Shown here: positions 13,511-30,564 of the stretch, in pieces
How the letters are laid out: each line of letters opens with the position of its first letter
How positions within the stretch are numbered: position 1 is the first letter of the stretch
Source of the DNA: Cloeon dipterum
Lineage: Eukaryota > Arthropoda > Insecta > Ephemeroptera > Baetidae
Direction of reading: 5' to 3'
Length of the DNA: 64,000 bases
Assembly (NCBI RefSeq): GCF_949628265.1
Contig: NC_088786.1
Coordinates: 28,913,681-28,977,680 of the forward strand
Notes under the pieces: model-generated
Told to the model about the DNA's origin: nothing
The model's database searches: none
The model's input: only the letters and a program-made list of their open reading frames with translations
Position numbers and translations under genes: made by a program

Positions 13511-14767
13511 TTTATTATTGCCGTGCTCAACAGCAGGTACATACAATTAGCTAACGGTATGGCGCTCTCTCGCATGTGCGCCCGGAAATCTACAAAATAC
13601 CTTTTTTTTACTTCCTCCGGACTCAAGATAGCACGTTAAAATGTGTGAATCAAAATTGTTATATTATTCAATTCGAATTAGCTAGGCATTTTCACAGAAT
13701 ATGTGCTCCGTATTTTTTCATGTTTGTTTGTATTTATTATTTTTAACAAACGGATAGAAAAAGCAGGTAATTAAGTAAATTACGAATCTGTCGGCTCTCA
13801 AATTTTGTATTCTTATGGCTTTTTTACCAGCACAAAACTATGAGAATCAAAACGTAATGGGATCATTAAAAGTAATGGCTCAAATTATACTTTTAAATCG
13901 TTTTAATTGAAAAGCCATTTTATGTTCTCTTTTATAATTTATTGCCGGGTTTGCATCACATTTTCTAGATTTTTAACGGTTTCAAATTTAGCAATTCATT
14001 GCTGATTTAAGTATATTCATGCAACTCAACAAAATGTTGTATTTCCTGGTGTTGCCGATCTCATTATACGTTTGCTGTGATTTTTAATTGAGTGTCGTAT
14101 GTTGCATGGTAATTTCATACTTCAGAATGGAATGAGCAAATGAAATACATATTTCGTTTTATTTAATCAATTCGCAATACTTTAATCAATGACCGAAGTG
14201 TTATTTTAACTGCGATCTCAAACACAAAATTTGTGCATTTTTTAATAAACATTAATCCCAAGAACATGCTATTTAATTTTTTTTTGTATTTGCCATTAAG
14301 ATTATATGAAATTATTTCAAAGTTTCGCTCTGAGAGCCCAAAGTAAATTCATTTGATTTATTACAAAAACATCATGCCACAAACATTACAAACAAATCAT
14401 CAAACTACAACTGATTTATGTTTAAGTAAGTGCATTAATTAGAAGTGTTAAAGGGCTCACCTTCATACAGTTCCACCATATTTTCCATTTCACCACTAAT
14501 ATAGTTAATGTTTTAGACAATTGCAGTTGTGAACTAAAACAGGTCCATCCAAAAATATTCAGGAACCACAGAAATTTCCATTCTGCTCTTAAAATGGTTA
14601 TCCAGGTGATATAATGTCTGTTGGGTTTCATTTCCCAAAAATATATGTCCGTATCACAATAAACAAAGGTCTCAACTAATATTTAACCATGGGAAGTACC
14701 ATCAAAAACCACCAAGAGCTCAAAAGCACTAAAAAGCTCTGCAATAAGTTTAGAAATACTGATTGTC

Positions 14768-15850
14768 ACCCCTTTCACTCTTCAAATTGGCCACTTGAAC
14801 GTGTAAACTGGTTCACAAAGAGCACTTATCTACTGGAGATTCAACAGAGAGGTGTTTGCTGGCTGGTAACCAGTGCAACACTGACTGGGTTGAAAATTCA
14901 AAGTGTATTCGATAGTCTAAGAGCAAGGGAGGAGCCATCCCTCGGACTGCTCCGACTGTGAATATACAGGCACAGGCCCTTAAACAGAGTTGAATCGCAT
15001 GCAAAGCCCCAGAAGGACCAATAGGATCGAGTCTTTGGCCAAAGCAGGGGTTGGTTCGCGTATGGAGGCCTTCGGCTGCTCTCGGAGAGAGCAAACCATA
15101 ATATCGAACGCTCCGGACCCTTCGCTTCCCCATTTAAAAAGCTGGCTGCAATTTTTTTAGCTTGAACGGCACTGCTGCAGCAACCCTTCTATCAAGTAGT
15201 ACAATGCAAACTCTTTTTAATCCTTTCACAACCCCTTTGTGGGGTGGTTACCCCTTTACAGGCACAATGGACCACACCCCAAAGTTAAAAAACAGAAGCC
15301 AAAAGGGGTTCAAATGCACTTTTCACTGTAGTTTTCATCACTGTCGTGTGCACATACACAAACACAGCCACCCCTTTGCCAACCCCTTCATTTCTTGCAA
15401 AAATAGGGTGGTTGAGAGTTACAAAATATGAATTCTGGCTTAGAAATATAAGTATAACATAATTATTACACTGTCAATGCTATTTTAGTTGCAATATGAA
15501 CTGTATTGATTTAGGAAAAGCACTTTTAAATTGTAAATTATTAATTATTCTTGAAATTTGCATAAATTAATGCTAAATATTAAAATTTAGCTTTATGAAT
15601 AAAATCTGTATTTCCCCCATGGTAAAATTTATATTTTTACATAGGATCTAAGCAGAGAGATAATATTAAAAAAAGGTTTTTGCTGGTAAAATAATGAAGC
15701 AGCTTCACTTTAACCCCTTTGCTGCGAGGGGAAACAGGTAGCAGTTGTGTTGCGCAATGTGCGAGGGGAGTCGCAGCCCCTCCCCCTTTTTCAACCCTTA
15801 TGTCACAGCAGCTGAGATTTCTCAAATGGAGGGTACAAATGAAAAGGGGT
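14768..15850. promoter_or_regulatory. Cluster of ACCCCTTT octamers (possible enhancer)
   Basis: The exact octamer ACCCCTTT, on either strand, occurs at 14768, 15231, 15250, 15302 (reverse), 15370, 15713 and 15843 (reverse). A near copy, ACCCCTTC, follows at about 15383. Seven exact copies in 1.1 kb is far more than expected for a random octamer. No tandem unit connects them and the spacing is irregular, which suggests a homotypic binding-site cluster more than a satellite. I do not know the factor. The nearest recognised gene, TMEM147, is over 5 kb away. Confidence 0.4.
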
Positions 15851-18800
15851 GAACGGCTACAATATTTACTATTTAATAAAAATCTCAGCTGCTTTACATT
15901 TTTTGCTCTTTCGCAGAATTCTTCCGTTTTTCCTCCTATGAAACATCGTCGGTTAAGCGCTCTTGTTTGGTAGTTCAATGTGCTTGCTGCTGGTACGTGC
16001 AGACCGCTGAGAACGCCCCTTATCTGAAATAACAAAGAGAAATTAGTATGGAATGAAGAAAAGTATTATTATCTGGACGAGTGGAATAATTATAATGACA
16101 TATGAATAAAACCGATTTACATTTCATTTGGAATGCAAACGACGCACTAATAAAAATTCATTAATTCCATTTCTGATAAGGCCGCGCTGAACAATTAAAA
16201 CAGTCAAATGGATGGTTTTCCTGCACTTTTGCGTCTAATTCAAAGCAGATAAGAATCGGCCATTGTTTCTCAGCCGCTCACTCACTCACTCTCCCGGCTA
16301 AAAAGCGTCACTTGGTATTGAGCGCGAGTTTGATTTATCGTGTGCCCGAATATCACTTTTAGATGCTGTGCTGTTTAATCATTTTCACCAGCAAAAAGAT
16401 TCCCTCGAGTGTGGCTGTCTTCCTCTTTCCTCGCGCACAGGTGTTCCAGTGATTGATAATCCAGCAGCGTCAAAAATAAATTCGCTCTTCCAAGCTCATT
16501 TTCAAGCTAGGCACACAAGCAGGACGCAAATTTGCCGTGGAACAATGCCCATAAATTTAACTCGCACAGTGAAAAATAGCGTTTTCCTCAGCTGGGCACT
16601 CGCAAGAGGACAAAAATAGGCGGTGGCATAAGAAGTGATCAGAGCTGGATACTTTTCTCTCCGACTCAACAAAAAATATTTCCAGGGACTTGATGAAAAA
16701 ATGAGTTGATTGGAAAAATTTTTAACGATGTTTATTTCAAATCTCACTACCGACTTTCAAATTACGAAAAATCAAATAATGCCACACTAATTTTTAATCA
16801 AACTGCTGCTTGGTAAACATTCAGTCAAGATTGTATGACAAGTTTCCTTGAAGAAACAGCACGCAAAAGAGACAGCACAACAGAACAAGAAAATCTTTCT
16901 TTTAATCTCCTGCCGCTTTTTCCCTGTGGCCAAAAATGGTCAAACTTGGCGTTCTCCAATCAAAAGGCATTATTATTGTTATTTTTACAGAATACGCGAT
17001 TAGGAGAAACTGATCGGCCGCGGTGGCGGGGTCACCAAAGGTCAACTCGCAGGAGATGCTTACTGATTGTTCAGATATTAATTGCGCGCTCGTCGTTCTC
17101 CAACGCGCGCAGAATTTTAATTAAAATCTGATTTGCTCACGCACACGTGTTAAGGGTTTGTTTGATCGCGGCGTTTATTGCCTCACGATCCACTTTCATC
17201 GCCTGGCAAAGCGATTTCAACAATAATTTTGCTTCTCAAATTTTAAAAATTATTGTCTAATGCGTAATACGATTTAATGAGCACAGTTCAAGTAGCTAAT
17301 TAAAAGTCTGAACTGGATTTCACACGACATTGGACTGGCCGAAATATTTTTGGGAATTACACGCTTGCAGGCAAACATTTTTCAGGCATTGCAATAATAA
17401 TTATTCCTCGGGAAAACAATGCAGTGTACCTGCATTTTCAGGCAAATATGCTTATTTTAAATTTTCAATAGCCTGATTTCATTTTGACTAAAATGCTGTA
17501 CCGTGAACAATAAACAAAGATACAATATTTTTTATATTGTTATTAGATAATGGTGAGACATCTAAACATCAAGTTAGCAATGTGACAATAAAAATACAAA
17601 TTTTAAACATGCATTCAAATAAAAATCACCAGTATAAGCGAGTAAATTTAATTTGACTATTACATTACAGGTATTAATTTTGGTTCGAAGGTTGTTAAAT
17701 TGAAGTTCAAGCAAAATTTCAGATTAATCGACGAGGCTGTCTCACATTTCACCCCTGTCCCCTGCTATACCATCAGACAGTTAATTCAGCAGCGTTTTGT
17801 ATGATTGAACGCACGAAAATTGTAGTAGGCCCACCCCTGCGGAATAATGCTTGATCTGCACCACAGAATCGACTCTTTTCTGCTCTGCCTCGCTTTTATT
17901 TCTGTTATTTTTACTTTTGTCTCCTGTTTGCCGAGCTGATTGGGAGCCGCCGCGATTCCTTTCTTTCTCTTTCTTCGCTTCCTTCACCCCTGTTGGAATT
18001 ATCGGCCTCATTACGGCGCCGGGCAGAAATGACGTTGGCGCGCAACCAAGCAGCAGCACACATGCTGATTGGAGCGAAAACGTCACCCACGGATGAGCCG
18101 CCAATGCTGATTTATGGCGAGTCGCAATTTTGACTTTCAGTCCGAGAAGGAATGATATAGAGAGAAAGAATAGAGAATAGAGACCCCTGTCATCCAGACA
18201 CGCATCATGTGACCCCAACCCGTTATTGTTATTGCTTCCTCGCCAAGACTCCCTAAAATATGGGCCACTCCCCAGTTGGAGAGATCAAATTTTGATAAGA
18301 AGGAATTCAAAGTTAATTAAATTTTTTCCACTTCTTGCTCTAAATTTGAATTGAGGGCTTTTTACCTTGAAAACGTTAGTAATATCATTAAGAAAAATGC
18401 TATTATATGTTATCTGCCCGTTAGAAATTAATGTGGGTTTTTTATCGCAACTGCTCATTAACAATTCAGCTTAAAATACGGGTCAAATATTTAATTAGTA
18501 GTTTACCTCATTAAACGTTTCCGCATGTAAGGCAAAATATTTTTCATTGATGCCCTTTGTGATTTCGTTTAGAACATTGTTATAATTTGTTAGGGCCTGC
18601 AACTTAGAAGGTCTGCTTGAATGATCATCAACATTATGGGTCGACAACAGATCATCACCAGCTTGTTGTTGCAATCAAAAGCATTCGCTCGTGAATTATT
18701 GCGCCCTCAACCCACTCTTCTTTTCGGCCGAAACCTAGCCAATTATTGCATTTTTCTCCGCGTCGTAAATCCCTTACTTCCAATTTTTTGTTCTCTCATT

Positions 18801-21384
18801 CACGCAGGAATAATTTTGGTTTGTATTGGAAATGAGCGTGTCTGGCAAAAAAGGAGCAAAAAAGAAGCTTCCACGCGGAACCGAACGTGTTAAGCGGCAG
18901 CTGCGCTCGTTCAATAGAATATTATTATTGTTCGTTAAGGCCGCGTCGTGCTTTCATCTTTTCCATAAATTTGGTAAATTGAGAAGTTATCGTGAGACGT
19001 CGATTGTGATCTTCGGCACTAAACAGGCGGCGCACACGATTTTTGGCGCTTAATCGGAGCGTATTTGCTGAGCGTGCTTCCTTTTATGAGACACGTGAGC
19101 TGGGATAGGATGATAAAAATAGTTTTGAACATAAGAAACTGGCGCAAGCAAACTTTAAGGTGTTTAGAGGAATAACAGAAAGAACAGATAAATAAATTAT
19201 AAATTATAATAACTCATTATGAAATATTCAGATCTGACTAGTGATGTTTTTTATAATGTATTTTACTTTATAGTTTGGAGAAAATTAATGATGATACCTT
19301 CAAAATCATCCTTATTATATTAACGAGAGATGACTAAGATTTTCAGTTCACCTAACTCAAACTGTCCACAAGTTATAAAAAAAATATTTTAAATATCTGC
19401 CTTGAAATTAAAATTTTGCATTAACCTGGTGAATCTTAGCATTTGTGGCCAATTGACCTCTAAATTCGCAAGAAACTGCTCGGAGTAATAATGTATATTG
19501 TCACGCTTAACTTAATATTTAATTATAAAATGCCGTAATTTATAGCTTTACTATGTGTGCAAGCTGTGCAACCCAATTACAAAATGCAGTGTCCGCGGTG
19601 CACTTGGCAGAGTAAATTACCGAAAGAACACGCCACTGCCAGAAATAAAAGGCAACGGTCCTTCCGAATCAATTTCTGGGCTCTTTGTGCGGAGCAAATG
19701 AGAGCCAGCGGTGCAGATTCGGCGTAATTCGATTTGCTTTGTGGGCGTCCTTGTGCAATTATCGGCATCTCGCTTGTCGTGATATTCATCGGGAAAGGCC
19801 GTTCTATGAATTTCCATTAGTTAGGCGACAAAAAGCACTTGATTGGCCGCCAGGCGGCGGAAAAAGCTTTCTGCCACTGGCGAATTAATCGAGCTGCCCT
19901 CTTTGTGCGCCGCGCAACAAAGGGAATCCATTATAAAAGATGTTGCCACTCATTAAGAGAAAATTGATCCGCGCGTCTCTTGCAGCGCGGTAATGAGAGG
20001 AAAGCCTCTTACTGCGCCTGCCTGTCAATTATACATTACGACGCTTTTCTTTCATTCTCTCACGTGTGTCTTGGTAGAAACGTTCAGCAACCAAAGCAAC
20101 ACACATTACAGGGGGTAGGAAGTTCTGTACTAAGCTGCCGGAGGAAAGAAGGGTTGAAACTTTTAAAAATGTCAATTTTGCCGTTAAATAGCAAGGTGAT
20201 AAAATCAACGCAAAAAGAATGAAAATCCGAGATATAGTTGCTAAAATAATTCACAAAGTAGAGGCTAAAATGTACATTAAGTTATCTGAAAAATTTTAAC
20301 CGTTAAATAAAAACTTCTTTTATAACACAAATCTTTACATGAAATCGACCCTATTGAGGATATTCCATTTTTTTAATTGAAAAAACTAAAATCCTCTATG
20401 CAGCAACGGTCTGCTATCGGTTGACAAGCATACCCCTCCAGGGTGAGGCGGCACTTTCTCTCTTTCTTCCCAAGTCTTTTCTTTCTTATTTTCCATTCTG
20501 GCCGCGCAACAATGCCCGCGCCCCGCCTGCTTATCGGCCCAGGCGACCCGCTTGACATCCATATTCGCGCTTGGAGGCGTGATTTCTTTCAGGCGGTGAT
20601 TTGCGCAAAGTCATGCGGCCGTTTGCATGGGGCGCTGCGCGCACCCCCAAACTACCCCTAGGCGCCCGCCACCCGATTGATGGTTTCTGCGGTCAACCGC
20701 GCGACAAAACACTATCAATTTCACACAATTGAAACCACCCCTCGTGAATTTCAAATTGAACAAGATATTTAAGAAGTCGACTGTGAAATATAGCAATGTT
20801 ATAGTTGTTGTAACCTTAGAGTCTCATTGGTTAGAGGAAACGATAGTATGAATTGATAATAAGTTATTACATTTTGAGTAAAATAAAATTAATTTTCAAA
20901 TATTTTTAAGTCCACGCTGAATAAAACGATTACATATTTATGTTTTGTGTAGTGATGTGTATGGCAAAAGCAAGACTAAAAAATAATAATAATAAAAAAA
21001 AATCCAAACTAGTTTGAATAGAGTGAATAATATATTAATTGGGTTTGATTGTGTTTTTTAGACTTTATAACTTTGAATTATAAATAATATAAATATTGAA
21101 AAATTCTTTCCTGAGAAACTTCATTCCACTATAATTATAACTCGCGGATTGCGGCGAAGAGAAGGGAGGTGATAAAGCAAGCACAACTTTCAATACATCT
21201 GCTGGCCTCTTTTGACAGTAAACTCAACTCGGTACTGGGGCTGCTGTCACGCCCCCTTCCAACTAGCCAGCAGTGGTGCAAATGTTATTGTAATTCCTCC
21301 ACAAGAGCATGAGCAGCAAAACTTGGTAGTCTCGTCAGACTTTGATATTTTTCTCAACGATTTCCCGGATTTCGATCTCAAAAT

Positions 21385-22522
21385 ATGACGTTTTACCACT
21401 TTGTTAATTGCGTAGCACTGGTCTATGTGCCCTACCACTTCACATACAAACTTTCTGGACTGTGAGTATCAAAATATTGCGTTGAACATCGAAGTGCCGA
21501 GAGCCAAATTTTTGAAGCCGACCGGCTTTGAATTGAACTGTTCGTTGGGTGAATATTTAATTTCGTTTTCATGGTTCTAGATCAGAGTATGGAGCCTTTT
21601 GGAAATGCTTCCAAGCAGCACAGCATTACGTTTTCACGCAGCTGGTCAAAATGATAGTGGTGGCCACATTTTTCCCTGAATCTGAACTGGAAGTCAAAGG
21701 AGACGGCAATGATGCTTTTTCGGTGAGTTCTGTCACGTTTTCAATACTATATCTAAATGATTTGAAATGAAATGGATGTGTAGGCTTCGCACAAAACTAA
21801 CTCATGTAATGAATTTTAGACTCCCCTAAGCACTTGTGAGGTTTCCGTTAAGACTATTTTTGTCTCCAAATTAAATCAATAAACAACATATTATTTATGT
21901 CAACTTGCCACAACAGGAGTGGTTGAAGGCTTCCGTGGACCTGGCTGACCTGGCGGGTCTATATCTAGTCCTGGCAAAAATCCCTGGCAAAGGGCACAAC
22001 AAGATCTTGACTGCTGCCGTGGGATGGGGTGGCGCAGAGATGATTCTCTCGCATGTCTACTCGCTGTGGTTTGGCGCTAGAGGAGCTGAATTCGACTGGA
22101 AGTACATCCAGGGATGCCTTGACTCCAACATCAGTCTGGTAAGCAAATAAAATCCAGTTTGTGATATCCGAATTTCGAAAATACGTTAAGTTAAATGTTG
22201 GCAATAAATACTATTATTTATAAGCATCACATAAAAAAAATTAGATGTAAATATTTTTCTTTACCTCTAGGTCCAGCATATCTCGACGGCCGCCCTGGTG
22301 TGGTTGTGGTCGCGGCATGACTTGAAGAAGACCCTGATGCCAATCGTCTACTTCCTCCTGCTGGCCGCCATTTTCAAGCCAGTACTTTTCAACACTCTGC
22401 TGGTGTCCATGGGCTACGGACCGTGGCTGCGGCTTGCTCTGAAGGCACTGACCACTGGCGCCCTCGGCCTGGTCACCCTCTACATCTACAGCGGCCTGGC
22501 AAAGGCCATAGGTGTCTACTAG
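21385..22522 (+). CDS. TMEM147: Transmembrane protein 147 homolog (ER translocon component)
   Basis: Four coding exons: 21385-21461, 21581-21722, 21917-22138 and 22271-22522, all GT-AG and phase-consistent, giving 230 residues (human about 224). Translation starts [20 protein letters not shown], the family's signature N-terminus. It continues with an exon-2 stretch rich in FWKC/QLVKM, then [20 protein letters not shown] and DSNISLVQH, all familiar from TMEM147, and ends after a hydrophobic helix near the C-terminus. The family is a multi-pass ER membrane protein. With Nicalin and NOMO it forms part of the multi-pass translocon that helps insert polytopic proteins; that role is taken from the family, not from this sequence. 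The start is the only ATG that gives the conserved N-terminus. The gene converges on DCAF8. Confidence 0.95.
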
Positions 22523-23686
22523 CATGCAACCCTCTCCTCTATTTGATACTTTTTCATGCCAAACTACTCAAGAAGTATTGAGAAGACCAACTTCACCAGA
22601 AGATTTGCAAGTTTTGTTTATTGTTGAGAATGAATGCGTGTATCTATTATATCTTTGTTTTATTTGCTGATATAAATCCTCTGTACAAACGACAACTAGT
22701 AACAAACTGAATCAACTTTAACATAACTTGGAAAACTAGAAGGGCAAATGAATATTTCTAAGTATTATTATATTCTGGCTTTCAAAACAAATCATCATCT
22801 GTTTGAAAGCCAAGACAAGAGAAGATAAATGATGACACCACTTTAAACTGGACTTGGTTTCGTATCTTATGCTCATTCCTGCACATTAGATTTGGTTTGA
22901 GCAGTGTTGATAAACAATATCTCTGACACAGGCACTTCATTTCGCCAGAGATATTCAAATCCTACAGCTGCAATAAATATGCGGATGTGCAGTATGTTTC
23001 TAATTACTTGCGCGTGGGAGTGAGTTGACGGGAGAGTTTCAGGGAGCTGAATTGATAAGGGCGAAAGGTTTCTATGCAGAAGTCCAACTCATTTTTGAGT
23101 AACCGAGTTCAAAAGACATTAAAAATTTGCATAGGACCGAATGACAAAACCAAAAAACGCTGCCTCGCTATTGGCTTTCCTTGGAGGAAGACTAGCACAC
23201 AGAAAAGTCAAAAATTAGTTTCACAAAGACGGAACCACATCTATTAGTCAATTTTATTGGAAAGTAGGGTTATGTCTCTGCATTATTTCCTTTCGTCAGT
23301 TACCTGCACGATTTACTAAGAAACCGACAAAATTACAGTTAAACAGTCAAGATTGCCATTTGGTCTTGTGCAAAATCTTATTAAAAAAAACTCAGCCTTC
23401 TGCAAAGGTGGGACCATTTAACCATTCAGCCATACGAATTCAGATTATTGGACTGCTAAAACACCACTTTATACCTTATGAATTGGGGTCTCTAAAGCCC
23501 ACCCAATTCGACAGGCGAAAAATACTTGTTTAACATTTATTCAGATGAACAGGGCACGGAACACTACTTCACAACCGCCGCGATAACTGATCTGAATAAT
23601 ATTGAATAAATATTATCTGACGAGTAGAAAATGGATTGACGTGTTGGAGTGAAAGATTAAAATGTGCCAAGTCTATTCCCTTGATA
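22523..23686. other. Convergent 3' intergenic region of TMEM147 and DCAF8
   Basis: Contains the 3' UTRs of two convergent genes. A + strand AATAAA lies at 22972-22977, about 450 bp past the TMEM147 stop. A minus strand AATAAA (TTTATT at 23536-23541) lies about 150 bp past the DCAF8 stop. An imperfect hairpin with arms at about 22776-22788 and 22801-22812 falls in the TMEM147 trailer. No other coding sequence was seen. Confidence 0.6.
23536..23541 (-). terminator. Candidate polyadenylation signal of DCAF8
   Basis: The minus-strand hexamer AATAAA lies about 145 bp downstream of the DCAF8 stop codon, a usual 3' UTR distance. There is no transcript evidence. Confidence 0.5.
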
Positions 23687-27801
<4,115 letters not shown>

Positions 27802-28587
27802 GTTATTAACAGTTGACCATGAGGTCGTAGTTGATTTCTATACCAAAGACCAGTTAAGATAGTGTTTAGTATTGATACCAGATACATAGATAAAAGGGAT
27901 AAAAGCAAAAACAAAATGCTGTCCACGAATGCAGTACACGATGCAGAGTTAAAGATTAAAATGAGAACGGGATTCTGCAGCAAGACTCATTACATTATAT
28001 TACGTACATATACCAGATACATACATAAAACCAATTTATTAGGAAATATTGAGTGAATTTGATTCAATTCTTGATAAATGGATCAAACATAGTTATCTAG
28101 AGATTTGATCTTCTCACAGATTGGTTGATATGATTAAAACTTAAAACGGCACTTTAGATTCTTATGTATGAATTTTATTTATTTTACGGCGCCATAACAG
28201 ATCGGAAAAATCGCAAGCCAAGTTTTCAACGATGGTTTAGCGTTTGGAACTATTTTTCGGTCTGACAACCACATCCATAGAATAAATTCTAACATATTAA
28301 TTGCATTTTGCGTTCCATCAAAATGTCAACCCACCTTAGAATTCGAATAACTTCGCTTCAACTTGGTCTTCTGCTGCTATTCTAAGTTCTAAGCGATCAA
28401 CATTTTGTTATTATTTTTTCATTCACACATCGGACGTACGTACTACGTAGTGTGTGAAGGTGCCAGTTTGTTTTCATTTGGTGGCAGCACTTTCGCGGCA
28501 TGATGATTGGTTTATTTTTTTTCTCAAAAATAGCGGGAAATTGAATCGGGCAAAAAAAGCAGTGTGGTCACAAGTCACAGTGGTGCT
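27802..28587. other. DCAF8 5' flank up to the transposon insertion
   Basis: No coding gene was seen. It holds the DCAF8 leader, including a minus-strand uORF of four codons and a stop at 27806-27820. Presumably it also holds the DCAF8 promoter, and before the insertion the shared upstream region with the gene now at 37986. Confidence 0.5.
27806..27820 (-). promoter_or_regulatory. Minimal uORF just upstream of the DCAF8 start
   Basis: Minus-strand ATG-GTC-AAC-TGT-TAA (MVNC) ends 4 bp before the DCAF8 ATG. If included in the mRNA it would favour leaky scanning or reinitiation and so lower DCAF8 translation. The leader exon has not been confirmed. Confidence 0.45.
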
Positions 28588-28595
28588 CTTTTTGC
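28588..28595. repeat. 8-bp target site duplication, left copy
   Basis: CTTTTTGC immediately precedes the left terminal inverted repeat and is repeated exactly at 37029-37036 after the right one. An 8-bp duplication is diagnostic of the P superfamily (and also of hAT elements). Confidence 0.95.
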
Positions 28596-28786
28596 CAAGC
28601 TATCATACAGAAGGCAAATCTTTTCGCGCGCAGAGGTCTCGTCGGCGGCGCCTAGCGGCCATCTTCGCAAGTTCATTTGGAGTCCTCTATAGGTCGATTT
28701 TTGTTTTGAGTCGATTTTATTGGCTGTTTTGATTTAAAATTGTACTTTGGCGGCCACAAAGTCGTATCCTCATGACTTTAGGAGTT
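28596..28786 (+). repeat. Left terminal inverted repeat of the P-like element
   Basis: Base x pairs with base 65624-x of the right end over 191 positions with about six mismatches. It contains GCGGCCATCTT at 28655-28665, the reverse of a YY1/Pho-like AAGATGGC site. The repeat is much longer than the 31-bp repeats of the Drosophila P element. Confidence 0.95.
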
Positions 28787-30564
28787 TAATGAAGCTATAA
28801 ACAGATGAAATACTTCGAGCGGGAACGTAAACAGTGGCAAAGACAGACTTCAAGTGTATCACAACTCACAACAACCAGGCCTCAACCCTTGAAGAGTTCT
28901 CTGCGTGGCACGTTGAGGTAAACAAAAGCTCTATTATTTAATTAATACTGCTCTGAAAAAAGATATTTCATTATTGCAGCTACCCAAAATCAAGCATATT
29001 CGGACAGTATGTAAATAATCCAGTGCGTAGAGTTAAAGAGGGCCAGAATGATCCAACCGCGCGTGACAGCTATAGTTGTGTGAAAATACGGAAAATACCG
29101 AAAATACTGTTGTTAGTTTGATGAATAAACCCCGAGGGTGAGTAATTTTCGTAATTTGTTATTGGCACAATCATAAATATGCTTTGATGAAATGAACCAA
29201 ATACTTATTTATATTTTTCCTTATTGTTCCCAGGTGTTGATTGCCAAAATACAACGTGAGTGAGATTGCTCCTAAAACTCCAGGTCTTTATTAGCGCAAT
29301 TTTGCGATATTATCTAGGTTATTTTATGTTAAAAACGCAAAATTGTTACGAGGGTTGACCATCGAATAAGATTTTACGGATTTTATAAACATTTATCGAT
29401 GCTATTCTTGCTATATTTGATGAATTCTTATAGTTGTTATTCATTAATTATTTAAAAGTTAAATATTTTTATTTTGGTTACCAGATAAATACAAGTTTTT
29501 GAAATGTTTGTATTAGAAATAGTTTTATATCTTAAAAAAAGCTCCCAAAATAATAAAAAAGAGGTGCTCTCCTTTGTGCTGGGTTTGGCTGCTCTTGAAA
29601 GCACATTTGAAACTAAAAACCTAAAGAGGCAAAATCTGTGTATAAAATGGCTTTTACGGCTTTTGCTAATGATATGGTCTTGCATGAAAATTTGGAAAAT
29701 TTGCATGATTTAGTTCCCCTGCATGTGCTATAGGTATTTAACTTTTTGTTTGTTCATAAAAAATTATTTACAAAAAAAATAATCAATGTTGCATGTTAGA
29801 TTCTAAAATCCGTTAAAATAATCGCATGTGTAGAAAAATCTCAAAATAAAATAAGCAAGACTAGAAAACATTTACATGGAAAAGCAATGACAATCATCTG
29901 ATATCAAGAGGGATAATAATATTATGCTGTGTGACTGTAAGATTAAGTTACATTTTAAGTGACTCCCAAAGTTCAAAATTTATATTAACCCTTTTGGGAC
30001 CTTAATTTCTTTGGCAATAGTGACCACAATTAAATTTTGAATTTTGTATGTTGGGATGTATCAGCAATATTGCTAATGTTGACTATAGACAATAGAATAT
30101 TATCATACAAGTGTTTTTGAAAATTCGCTTATCGTTTGGTTTTTGATTATTTCTCGAGTGGTCTGCGTTGAATTGAGTAGCATCCCTTAGTATAGTTCGT
30201 GTATATTTTTCAATTGAGATTATCATACAAGTTAGGTTAAAAACTATATCTGAAATGAAAATAAGGAAAATAAAAAATAAATTGATGTTGTTTTAATTAT
30301 GCTGGTTAGTTAACTTATTTAGAATAAATGATGAAAATAAATCAAAATTCAGCGATTCCCCTAGTGATTAATCCTGTATCAACAACTGCCACGAGTAAGT
30401 AAGTGCAGAAAAACTTTATTTGTGTCACTAAAATTGTACTGATTTAGAAATATGAAATATGTGTTTGTACCTTTAACAAATTGTAGCAAATAGGCAATGT
30501 ACTGAAAATAAAAATTAATTTTTAAGACACTAATGATATTTCATTAAGGAATCCCTATAAAGCT
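28787..30564. other. Transposon leader region before the transposase start
   Basis: Apart from the two-exon ORF at 28805-29121 this 1.8-kb AT-rich stretch shows no coding signal. The donor at 29138 and an acceptor-like TTCCCAG near 29234 suggest spliced leader exons of the transposase transcript. Confidence 0.4.
28805..29121 (+). CDS. Two-exon small ORF at the left end of the transposon (84 residues)
   Basis: Exon 28805-28917 starts at ATG (MKYFERERKQWQRQTSSVSQ) and ends at AG|GTAAAC. Exon 28980-29121 follows a TTGCAG acceptor in phase and reads YPKSSIFGQYVNN before a TGA stop. An AATAAA overlaps the region just after the stop (29124-29129), and a strong donor AGG|GTGAGT lies at 29138. I do not recognise the protein; it is basic, glutamine- and serine-rich at the start, and has no obvious signal or membrane segment. 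It begins 19 bp inside the left TIR. It could be a second element gene, a captured host exon pair, or an upstream ORF in the leader of the transposase mRNA. Splicing is inferred. Confidence 0.45.

Larger units (their letters stand above)
9391..21384. other. Gene-free sequence upstream of TMEM147
   Basis: No coding gene could be supported. GC-richer islands at about 9880-10330, 17930-18090 and 20480-20700 lie in otherwise AT-rich DNA containing many TAATTA-like cores, which would fit cis-regulatory or conserved noncoding DNA. An ATG-initiated 165-codon open frame on the minus strand (10826-11323) has no motif I recognise and a composition like translated AT-rich noise. The ACCCCTTT cluster and an 8-bp-arm palindrome at 13490-13510 are listed separately. 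Confidence 0.45.

Noticed and set aside
15637-16035. 132-codon minus-strand open frame
   Set aside because: It overlaps the ACCCCTTT cluster; its proline/leucine-rich text comes from that motif, not from a protein family.
17781-18218. 145-codon minus-strand open frame
   Set aside because: It begins at TTG, overlaps an equally long frame on the other strand, and has no family motif or splice context.
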